5,778 nt of DNA from Actinomycetota bacterium (lineage in GTDB: Bacteria; Actinomycetota; Actinomycetes; UBA12327). Within the stretch, counting starts at the first letter, position 1. The number at the start of each line of letters is the position of its first letter. The translations under genes and the position numbers were made by a program. The DNA lies in contig DPWC01000003.1 in assembly GCA_003529305.1 (NCBI GenBank), positions 1 through 5,778 on the forward strand. The letters run 5' to 3'. Positions 1 to 5,652 of the stretch are shown piece after piece. The notes beneath the pieces are model-generated. The model was not told where the DNA came from. It did not search any database and saw only the letters and a list, made by a program, of their open reading frames with translations.

Positions 1-504
1 ACACTTGCCCTCACCGGTATCGCGCAAGAAGCGGGCTCCACTGTGGGGGCTGGACTATTGATCGCAGCACTGGCGTTTGGAAGTGCCATTGGTGGTGGGT
101 GGGCAGGTGCTCGCACGATTCGCCGAGGACCTGCGGTCAGCATGGCCACGGGCTTAGGCGTGCTCGCCACCTGCTTGCTGATCGCGACTTTGGCGTCGGC
201 GTCGACACCGTTGGCGATCATGTTGATCGTTGGCGGACTAGGACTGGGTCCGGCCAATGTCTATCTCCTCGAACTCATTGATCGATCGGCTCCGCTGGGT
301 AGCCAGGTGGCCGCCTTCGCTGCAGTGGTTGCCGTTGAAGGCGGATTTGTGGGTCTGGGTTCTTTGCTGGCGGGTCGAGCAGCCGATGCCGGAGGGGCGC
401 ACGCCGGGCTGGTCGTCGCCGGAGGCGCCGAATTTCTGGCGGCAGCGATCTTGCTGATGCGCCGACGGAGTTTGAGCGGTCGCGCAGCGGCCGATGTGCG
501 TTAG
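1..504 (+). CDS. MFS-type membrane transporter, C-terminal part (5' end outside window)
   Basis: The reading frame is open from base 1 to a TAG at 502-504 and gives 167 residues of a longer protein. The visible part is strongly hydrophobic, with about five predicted membrane segments (local residues about 14-36, 46-66, 70-92, 99-124 and 132-153). They are joined by short loops with basic residues (ARTIRR near 37-42, MRRR near 153-156), and small Gly/Ala residues dominate the helices. This matches the second half of a 12- to 14-helix major facilitator superfamily exporter, with a GRAADAGG-like loop before the last helix. The substrate cannot be read from this fragment; drug or metabolite export is only a family-level guess. 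The gene converges on polA and their stop codons overlap, so the 3' ends share four bases. The Met at base 43 lies inside the hydrophobic domain and is not the real start. Membrane-protein identity is firm; MFS assignment is likely. Confidence 0.8.
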   Translation, partial: TLALTGIAQEAGSTVGAGLLIAALAFGSAIGGGWAGARTIRRGPAVSMATGLGVLATCLLIATLASASTPLAIMLIVGGLGLGPANVYLLELIDRSAPLGSQVAAFAAVVAVEGGFVGLGSLLAGRAADAGGAHAGLVVAGGAEFLAAAILLMRRRSLSGRAAADVR

Positions 505-3215
505 TGCGCAGCCTCATCCCAATTGGCCCCGAAACCCATCGAGACATCCAACGGCACACTCAGCGGATAAGCCGCCCCCATCTGATCGCGCACCAAGGAT
601 TCAACCTCCACGCGCTCACCCGGAGCAATCTCCAGCACCAATTCGTCATGCACTTGAAGAAGAACTCGAGAACGCGCACCCGCGGAACGCAAGGCGCTTC
701 GCACAGCCAGCATGGCTACCTTCATGATGTCGGCCGCCGAACCTTGGATGGGCGCATTCAGTGCCATGCGCTCGGCGGCCTCACGGCGCGGCCGACTCTC
801 GCTCGTCAGGTCTGGGAAATAGCGTCTGCGACCCAGGACAGTGGTGGTGTATCCGGTCGCTCTGGCTTCCTCCACTACCGACGCCAGATAGTCCTGCACT
901 CCTTGGAATCGCACGAAGTAGTTGTCCATCAGGGCCTGGGCCTCCGGTGGGGTAATGGCCAATTGCCGCGCAAGGCCGAAGGCAGAGAGGCCATAGGCCA
1001 ACCCATAAGACATGGCCTTGATCCGGCGCCGCATCTCTGCGTCCACTTGTTTCTGCGCCACCCCAAAGACGGCGGCTGCCATCGTGGAGTGCAAATCCTC
1101 TCCACTGCGCAAGGCCTCAATCAAAGCGGCATCGCCCGACAAATGCGCCATGATGCGCATCTCGATCTGGGAGTAGTCAGCCGTCAGAAGGCATTCAAAT
1201 CCTTCCCCAACCATGAAGCATTCGCGAATTCGACGCCCTTCAGCCGTGCGCACCGGAATGTTCTGCACATTCGGCTCTAGTGAGGACAATCGGCCGGTTG
1301 CCGCGATCGTTTGGGTGAAGGTGGTGCGGATCCGACCGTCAGGAGAGGCTGCAGCCAAGAGTCCATCCACGGTGGATCGAAGCTTGGCAGCGTCTCGATG
1401 CGTCAGCACCAAGCCGAGAAACGGGTGCTCAGTGCGCTCAAACAAGTCCGCTAATGACTCGGCATCTGTGGAGTAGCCCGTCTTTGTCTTCTTGGTTTTT
1501 GGCATAGCCAGTTCGTCAAAAAGAACGGCTTGCAGCTGCTTTGGAGAGGCGAGGTTGATCTCATGCCCCACCAACGATCGAGCCTGCTGGGTGCATTCGT
1601 CGGCGCGGCCGGCAAAGTGCGCAGACAACGACGCCAAAGCGTCACGGTCGACGGCGATACCTGCGCGCTCCATCTCCACGAGAACCTCAGTGACTGGAAT
1701 CTCCACCTCATGAAGAAGGGCAGCTTGCTCGCGGTCGACTAATTGCTGTTCGAGAACTGGGCCCAACGCATAGATGATCTGGGCGCGGGATCGGGCTGCT
1801 GCTGCCTGAGCCTTGGCATCGTCACCTAAACCCAGATCGAGCTGATCAACGGCGCCGGAAGCACCGAGTGGTTCAACACCGAGATGTCGTCGCGAGAGGG
1901 CCTCGAGCTCCACGCGCCGGACATCGGGTGCCAACAAGTAGGCAGCCAGTGCGATGTCCTGAGTGACAGCTGCCAGTGGTGCGCCGATCGCATCCAGCAA
2001 GACCCCCGCGCTATTGCCATCGCCCACGCACTTGGCCGAGGCTTCGTCTGCCGCCCACCGCGCGACTTCGGCCAGGGCCGGCCCCACCAGAGCGTCACCC
2101 GGCAGATAGGCACAGGCACCCTCAACAGCCCAGGCAATGCCCGCAATGGTTCCGGTGCCATGGAGGGCAGAACCGATCACTTCGACGCCGCTGAGGTGAC
2201 CGAGCAGGTGTTCATCAATCCACGGTGCGGCCGTCGCCGCCGTGAGTAGTAGTCCCTCGCCATCTGCAATGACCTCAGCACCGCCCTTGCTGTCCGCGCG
2301 AGCAACGCGGGCTGCTGCCGATGGCGCGGGCGTGCCTTGTGGCGCTACTGCCATGAGGCGATCGCGCAGGTTGCCGATCTCTAGGTCATCGAGCAGTGCG
2401 AACAGTGCATGGGTGTCCCACGGGGTCAATGCAGCGTCCGCAGCAGTCGTCGCCAATGGCACATCATCGACCAATTCCGTCAACTCACGGTTGAGCAGCA
2501 CAGCAGGCAGATGGCTACGCAGTGATTCGCCGACCTTGCCTGTGACCCTGTCTGCGGCGTCCGCAACCCCCTGCACAGAGCCGTACTGGCCGATCAGTTT
2601 CGCAGCGGTCTTCTCCCCCACACCTGGGACTCCAGGAAGATTGTCGGAGCTGTCACCTCGCAGCGCCGCCAAATCCGCATATTGGTCAGGTCGCACGCCG
2701 TACTTCTGCTCAACGGCTTCCGGTGTCATGCGGGCGAGGTCCGACACACCCTTTCGCGGATAGAGAACCGTGATGCGGTCATTGACCAACTGCAGGGCAT
2801 CACGATCACCCGTGACGATCGCGACCTCATCCAGTTCGGTACTCAAACGACGCGCCAAAGTGGCGATGATGTCGTCCGCCTCAAACCCGTCCACCATGAG
2901 AACGGGAATAGACATCGCCGTCAGCGCCTGCTGGATCAGCGGCACCTGCTCACGAAACTGCTGCGGCGACGACGCCCGATTGGCTTTGTATTCGGGGAAA
3001 CGCTGAGTGCGAAAAGTGGACCGTGAAACATCGAAAGCAGCAGCAAGGTGGGTTGGTGCTTCATCGCGAAGTGTGCCGGCGAGCATGGACAGAAAGCCGT
3101 ACACGGCATTCGTCTGCTGTCCGGCTTGGGTAGTCAGAGTTTCGGGTAATGCGTAAAACGCCCGGTACGCCAGCGAATGCCCATCGAGCAGGAGGAGCTT
3201 AGTCGGCGTGGGCAC
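501..3215 (-). CDS. polA: DNA polymerase I (5' nuclease + inactive 3'-5' exonuclease domain + polymerase)
   Basis: 904 residues, full length for actinobacterial PolA. It acts in Okazaki fragment maturation and excision repair. Residues 1-290 are the 5' nuclease: D11 in LLLLDGHS, D62, E112/D114/D115 in GFEADD, D137/D139 in TGDRDA, D188/D191 in GDSSDN, then a helix-hairpin-helix (PGVPGVGEKTAAKL). Residues about 310-500 are the 3'-5' exonuclease fold, but its acidic metal ligands are missing: where DTET is expected there is VIGSALHG (346-353). Residues about 505-904 are the polymerase: TGRLSS (640-645), motif A TADYSQIE with D680, motif B RRRIKAMSYGLAYG with K733 and Y737, motif C QVHDELV with H856/D857/E858. 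The start is GTG, because the conserved LLLLDGHSLAYRAF block begins at residue 7 and no better in-frame start lies upstream. There is no clear Shine-Dalgarno. It starts 27 bases after the lipoprotein gene and is probably cotranscribed with it. Confidence 0.98.
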   Translation of the reverse strand: MPTPTKLLLLDGHSLAYRAFYALPETLTTQAGQQTNAVYGFLSMLAGTLRDEAPTHLAAAFDVSRSTFRTQRFPEYKANRASSPQQFREQVPLIQQALTAMSIPVLMVDGFEADDIIATLARRLSTELDEVAIVTGDRDALQLVNDRITVLYPRKGVSDLARMTPEAVEQKYGVRPDQYADLAALRGDSSDNLPGVPGVGEKTAAKLIGQYGSVQGVADAADRVTGKVGESLRSHLPAVLLNRELTELVDDVPLATTAADAALTPWDTHALFALLDDLEIGNLRDRLMAVAPQGTPAPSAAARVARADSKGGAEVIADGEGLLLTAATAAPWIDEHLLGHLSGVEVIGSALHGTGTIAGIAWAVEGACAYLPGDALVGPALAEVARWAADEASAKCVGDGNSAGVLLDAIGAPLAAVTQDIALAAYLLAPDVRRVELEALSRRHLGVEPLGASGAVDQLDLGLGDDAKAQAAAARSRAQIIYALGPVLEQQLVDREQAALLHEVEIPVTEVLVEMERAGIAVDRDALASLSAHFAGRADECTQQARSLVGHEINLASPKQLQAVLFDELAMPKTKKTKTGYSTDAESLADLFERTEHPFLGLVLTHRDAAKLRSTVDGLLAAASPDGRIRTTFTQTIAATGRLSSLEPNVQNIPVRTAEGRRIRECFMVGEGFECLLTADYSQIEMRIMAHLSGDAALIEALRSGEDLHSTMAAAVFGVAQKQVDAEMRRRIKAMSYGLAYGLSAFGLARQLAITPPEAQALMDNYFVRFQGVQDYLASVVEEARATGYTTTVLGRRRYFPDLTSESRPRREAAERMALNAPIQGSAADIMKVAMLAVRSALRSAGARSRVLLQVHDELVLEIAPGERVEVESLVRDQMGAAYPLSVPLDVSMGFGANWDEAAH

Positions 3216-3242
3216 AGGCTGATCGTAGGTGTCGATCGGGCT

Positions 3243-4517
3243 TCAGGACGCGAGTCGGCGCAACGACCGGGGCTGCAAGACGCCGCTGACGGCCACCTGA
3301 CTCAGCACGAATCGCACACGAGCGCGCCCGAAGGAGTCGGTGTCGAGTGCGCGGCGCAGTTGCGTGGTCATGGCCAGGCGCAGCGCTTGGGCATCATCAC
3401 TGCGCTGGCGCAATTGAGGGGTGGTAATCAGTGATCCCACAATGATCTGCGCGATTCGACGAGTGGTGGCATCAAACTGCCCCGGAGGCTGGGTGTCATT
3501 GGTGGGGCTTGGAGTCAAGGAAGGTGTTCTCGCTGGCACCGATCGTGAAGCATTAGAGTCCAGTTGGGTCTCGCCAATTCCCATCACCGTGACGGATTCC
3601 CAGAGCAAGGGATTCGCTTTGATGTCGTCGCGGATGGTCCCCATGGGGCCACCGGAATCCGCGACCACCACGATCTGCGGGCTCAGTGGGATCTTTTTCG
3701 CTGGCTGCGCGCTGCGCAGAGCTGTCAGCACACGCACGGCGTCTTTGACCGGCAGGAACAGCCCCACGGCTTGGGCGTTGGTGCGGCGGACCGCAGCAGT
3801 GACCAGCGTCGGATCTATAGCCAAGCCGGCGGCGCCAGGCCGTACCCGCGCTACCGTCGCCGGCCCAAGGCCCCGGACGGTGGCCTGAGCCTGCTGGCTG
3901 CGCACTGTGGTGGCGTCATCCACCAGAACAACTCGGCGCCTGGTCTCGGAACGCCACTGCTGACCGAGCGCCGTTCCCACATCACGATCGCCCGCACCAG
4001 CTTGCCAATAGGTAGCGAAGGGCTGGCGTAGCGGCCGGCCCCGCTGCGTCAGCGACGCTCGACCGCCGCCGACGGAGATCATGGGCAGGCCAACTGCGTT
4101 CACGATGGGCTGCACGCCTTCGTCGACATCGGAGTCTGTTCCGCCGATCACCGCAAGAACTAACGGATCATCGACTAGCCGGGTCGCTTGCTGCTGGCCG
4201 ATAGATCCTTCGGCACGATCGTCCAGAGGCAGCACCGTGACCTCTACTCCACGCGCTGCCAACTGCGCCGAATAGGACGCCACCGTGGCCTCAACGGCTG
4301 CGAGCATTCCCCTGCCATCGGCGGCATTGGGGCCAGTCAGCGGGCCCAGCACGGCAATCGTGCGCTTCAGTGGTGCCGTGGTGGACGGCGTGGGTACCGC
4401 CAATGGTCCGGGGGCCACTACTGAAGTACAGGCACTCAGTGTCAAGGCCATCGCTGTGGCCACGAGTAGGGTCCCGGCCCGACCGCGCGAAAGTCGCTGC
4501 GGTGGCAGGTGTCTCAT
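3243..4517 (-). CDS. Substrate-binding lipoprotein, type I periplasmic fold (branched-chain amino acid/LivJ-like)
   Basis: 424 residues. The N-terminus is a lipoprotein signal: basic start (R2, R8, R11, R13), hydrophobic stretch 14-27, lipobox LSAC at 27-30. C30 is the only cysteine in the protein. A Pro/Ser/Thr-rich tether follows (31-50). From about 51 the sequence reads like the Peripla_BP_6/LivJ family: strand KRTIAVLGPLTG (51-62), a helix with GRGMLAAVEATV, PLDDRAE (97-103), LAVIGGTDSDV (121-131) and GLPMISVGGG (143-152), with a second lobe near 195-310. A Pro/Ser/Thr-rich insert lies at about 321-348. By family it should sit outside the membrane and bind a small ligand such as an amino acid, but the ligand is not shown. 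No permease or ATPase gene lies nearby in this window. Its ATG overlaps the pdtaR stop (ATGA), implying translational coupling. Family assignment is good, ligand unknown. Confidence 0.85.
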   Translation of the reverse strand: MRHLPPQRLSRGRAGTLLVATAMALTLSACTSVVAPGPLAVPTPSTTAPLKRTIAVLGPLTGPNAADGRGMLAAVEATVASYSAQLAARGVEVTVLPLDDRAEGSIGQQQATRLVDDPLVLAVIGGTDSDVDEGVQPIVNAVGLPMISVGGGRASLTQRGRPLRQPFATYWQAGAGDRDVGTALGQQWRSETRRRVVLVDDATTVRSQQAQATVRGLGPATVARVRPGAAGLAIDPTLVTAAVRRTNAQAVGLFLPVKDAVRVLTALRSAQPAKKIPLSPQIVVVADSGGPMGTIRDDIKANPLLWESVTVMGIGETQLDSNASRSVPARTPSLTPSPTNDTQPPGQFDATTRRIAQIIVGSLITTPQLRQRSDDAQALRLAMTTQLRRALDTDSFGRARVRFVLSQVAVSGVLQPRSLRRLAS

Positions 4518-5098
4518 GGCGTCGCATCCGACTCTTTGAACAACTGTTCGGCAACCTCGCGCATCGACAATCGACTATCCATCGCCGTGGTCTGAATGAG
4601 CCGAAATGCCTCAGCCTCGCTGACGCCCTTGTTGCGCATCAGCAATGCCTTGGCGCGATCCACGACCTTGCGTGCTTCTAGTGCTCCTTCAAGACCTGAC
4701 ACCTCGGCTCGCAGCGTCACCATTTGCCGGCCGCGCGCCAAGGCAACTTCAACTGCCGGAACGACATCGGAGGCGGTGAAGGGTTTGACGACATATCCCA
4801 TGGCACCGGCCTCCACGGCCCGCTGCACCAGACTGCGCTGACCGAAGGCGGTGAGCATCAACACTGATCCCAGATCCTCGGCCACGATCTGCTCCGCCGC
4901 GCTGATGCCGTCCAGCACTGGCATCTTGACATCTAGAATGACCAAGTCGGGCGTCAGGCGCCGCGCAAGATCCACAGCTGCGCGGCCATCCCCGACATGA
5001 CCGACGACATCAAAACCGGCCTCCCGCAGCATCTCCACCAGATCCATGCGGATTAGGGCCTCATCCTCGGCAACGATGATGCGGGGCGCAGACTCCAC
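4514..5098 (-). CDS. pdtaR: Response regulator with ANTAR RNA-binding output domain (PdtaR type)
   Basis: 194 residues. Residues 1-122 are a complete receiver domain: acidic pair E11/D12 (VAEDEALIRMD), phospho-acceptor D56 in VILDVKMPVLDG, T83 in LMLTAFG and K105 in VVKPF. A linker helix (about 123-140) leads into an ANTAR domain (about 135-187) with the typical RKVVDRAKALLM (143-154), SEAEAFRLIQ (160-169) and TAMDSRLSMREVAEQL (171-186). In this family, phosphorylation by a PdtaS-type histidine kinase lets ANTAR bind paired RNA hairpins and prevent transcription termination. No kinase gene is in the window, as is usual for pdtaR. The start is GTG: the frame upstream meets a stop at 5123-5125 with no other start, and the receiver's first strand begins at residue 6. 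No Shine-Dalgarno is visible, and a possible -10 only 8 bases upstream would make the mRNA leaderless or nearly so. It overlaps the lipoprotein gene by 4 bases. Confidence 0.93.
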   Translation of the reverse strand: MESAPRIIVAEDEALIRMDLVEMLREAGFDVVGHVGDGRAAVDLARRLTPDLVILDVKMPVLDGISAAEQIVAEDLGSVLMLTAFGQRSLVQRAVEAGAMGYVVKPFTASDVVPAVEVALARGRQMVTLRAEVSGLEGALEARKVVDRAKALLMRNKGVSEAEAFRLIQTTAMDSRLSMREVAEQLFKESDATP

Positions 5099-5106
5099 GA
5101 TGACCG

Positions 5107-5112
5107 AGGGTA
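5107..5112 (-). promoter_or_regulatory. Candidate -10 element for the pdtaR-lipoprotein-polA operon
   Basis: On the minus strand the hexamer reads TACCCT, which fits the actinobacterial TAnnnT pattern. Its last T is 8 bases before the pdtaR GTG, so transcription would start at or just before the start codon, giving a leaderless mRNA. This agrees with the lack of a Shine-Dalgarno. No convincing -35 is seen; it would fall inside the tRNA acceptor sequence. Because the neighbouring tRNA is divergent, a pdtaR promoter must lie in or beside this 30-base gap, but the exact element is inferred from a weak match. Confidence 0.4.
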
Positions 5113-5116
5113 GTCT
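5111..5116 (+). promoter_or_regulatory. Candidate -10 element for the tRNA-Leu gene
   Basis: TAGTCT fits TAnnnT and ends 12 bases before the tRNA's first base, so a start near 5123 would leave a leader of about 6 bases. No recognisable -35 is found near 5088-5094, which lies inside the pdtaR coding region. It shares the TA step at 5111-5112 with the opposing pdtaR -10 candidate. The hexamer match is weak on its own; the position is what supports it. Confidence 0.4.
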
Positions 5117-5128
5117 GCTCGCTCACCA

Positions 5129-5201
5129 GCCCCGGTAGCCCAACGGCAGAGGCAACGGATTCAAAACCCGTCCAGTGTGGGTTCAAATCCCACCCGGGGT
5201 A
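5129..5201 (+). tRNA. tRNA-Leu (anticodon CAA), short variable loop
   Basis: This 73-base cloverleaf can be folded by hand. The acceptor stem is GCCCCGG (5129-5135) with CCGGGGT (5194-5200), all paired with a terminal G-U, and the discriminator is A5201. The D stem GCC/GGC (5138-5140, 5151-5153) has a loop carrying GG at 5145-5146. The anticodon stem 5155-5159/5167-5171 has four good pairs and an A-C mismatch next to the loop. The loop is TTCAAAA, with anticodon CAA at 5162-5164 reading UUG. The variable loop is 5 bases (CCAGT). The T stem GTGGG/CCCAC encloses TTCAAAT (5182-5188). U8, A14, U33, A15-U48 and T54-A58 positions are all intact. CCA is not encoded. Leu tRNAs normally carry a long variable arm, so the amino acid is inferred from the anticodon and A73 only. 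It stands alone on the plus strand between minus-strand genes. Confidence 0.88.
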
Positions 5202-5217
5202 CGCGTGCCCGAACGGG

Positions 5218-5649
5218 CTAGCGCGTCCCGTCCCCCAGCAACGGGGGTCGGGACGCAGCGATTTTGGCCAAAAGTCCATTCACAAACGCGGCTGATGCTT
5301 CGGTCGAATATTCGCCCGCCAGTTCCACCGCTTCGCTGATGGCCACACCTTCGGGAATGTCACGCCGAAAGAGAATCTCAAAGGCTGCGATGCGCAGGAT
5401 CGTTCGATCCACGGCTGGCATCCGATCAAGGTCCCAGTCCTGCGCGTAAGTCACGATTGCAGAATCCAAAACTGCCGAATTCGCCGCGACACCTTCGACG
5501 AGGTCAATGGTGTACGCGTTCATCTCGTCGCCCGCGCTGGCGCGTTCGGCGATCAGATCGGCCAGTACCTCAAAAGCTGAGGCTCCGCGCAGATCCGCCG
5601 CGTACAAAACATCCAGCGCGCGCTTGCGAGCCTTTGATCGGGCGGACAC
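5218..5649 (-). CDS. nusB: Transcription antitermination factor NusB
   Basis: 143 residues, the usual size for this all-helical protein. NusB binds BoxA RNA with NusE (ribosomal protein S10) and keeps RNA polymerase elongating through rRNA operons. Seen directly: the basic N-terminus with ARKRALDVLYAADLRG (7-22), which forms the family's RNA-contacting first helix; a middle helix with YTIDLVEGV (46-54); and the conserved C-terminal half with DRMPAVDRTILRIAAFEIL (75-93), IPEGVAISEAVELAGEY (98-114) and AFVNGLLAKIA (121-131). The start is GTG at 5649, 3 bases after the efp stop and in the same frame; the stop blocks any earlier start. There is no good Shine-Dalgarno, so it is probably translated by coupling to efp. 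The last residues (RPPLLGDGTR) are encoded by the terminator-like hairpin. The gene converges on the tRNA, 16 bases apart. Confidence 0.96.
   Translation of the reverse strand: MSARSKARKRALDVLYAADLRGASAFEVLADLIAERASAGDEMNAYTIDLVEGVAANSAVLDSAIVTYAQDWDLDRMPAVDRTILRIAAFEILFRRDIPEGVAISEAVELAGEYSTEASAAFVNGLLAKIAASRPPLLGDGTR
5223..5256. terminator. Strong GC hairpin, probable bidirectional terminator between tRNA and nusB
   Basis: GCGTCCCG (5223-5230) pairs with CGGGACGC (5249-5256) over 8 bp. After one T-T mismatch, CCCCC (5232-5236) pairs with GGGGG (5243-5247), leaving the loop AGCAAC. On the plus strand a short ATTTT follows at 5261-5265, so it could end the tRNA transcript. On the minus strand no T-tract follows, as is common for GC-rich actinobacteria. 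It encodes the last 12 or so nusB residues. A smaller hairpin, GCCC-GAAC-GGGC (5207-5218), sits between it and the tRNA. The structure is seen directly; the function is inferred. Confidence 0.55.
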
Positions 5650-5652
5650 CGA

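Noticed and set aside
477..493. 7-bp hairpin with a GCA loop at the end of the transporter gene
   Set aside because: It contains a wobble pair, lacks a T-tract, and is within what GC-rich coding sequence gives by chance.
504..1280. 258-codon open frame on the plus strand antisense to polA
   Set aside because: It mirrors the polymerase domain, shows no domain or start signal of its own, and is explained by the codon bias of polA.
2242..2763. 173-codon open frame on the plus strand antisense to polA
   Set aside because: Ser/Ala/Arg-rich shadow of the 5' nuclease and exonuclease coding frame; no recognisable protein features.
3216..3242. Hairpin between the lipoprotein gene and polA (GATCG/CGATC, 7-base loop)
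   Set aside because: Only a 5-bp core pairs in the mRNA; it is too weak to call a terminator or a translational switch.
3421..4031. Two overlapping 155-codon plus-strand frames inside the lipoprotein gene
   Set aside because: They overlap each other and a clearly better minus-strand gene with a signal peptide; low-complexity shadow sequence.
5237..5242. Six-base loop AGCAAC as a possible ANTAR-binding hexaloop near pdtaR
   Set aside because: ANTAR targets need two neighbouring hexaloop hairpins with A at loop position 1 and G at position 4; here position 4 is A and there is no second hexaloop.
5061..5279. 72-codon minus-strand frame spanning the tRNA
   Set aside because: It translates the complement of a tRNA and the ends of two real genes.
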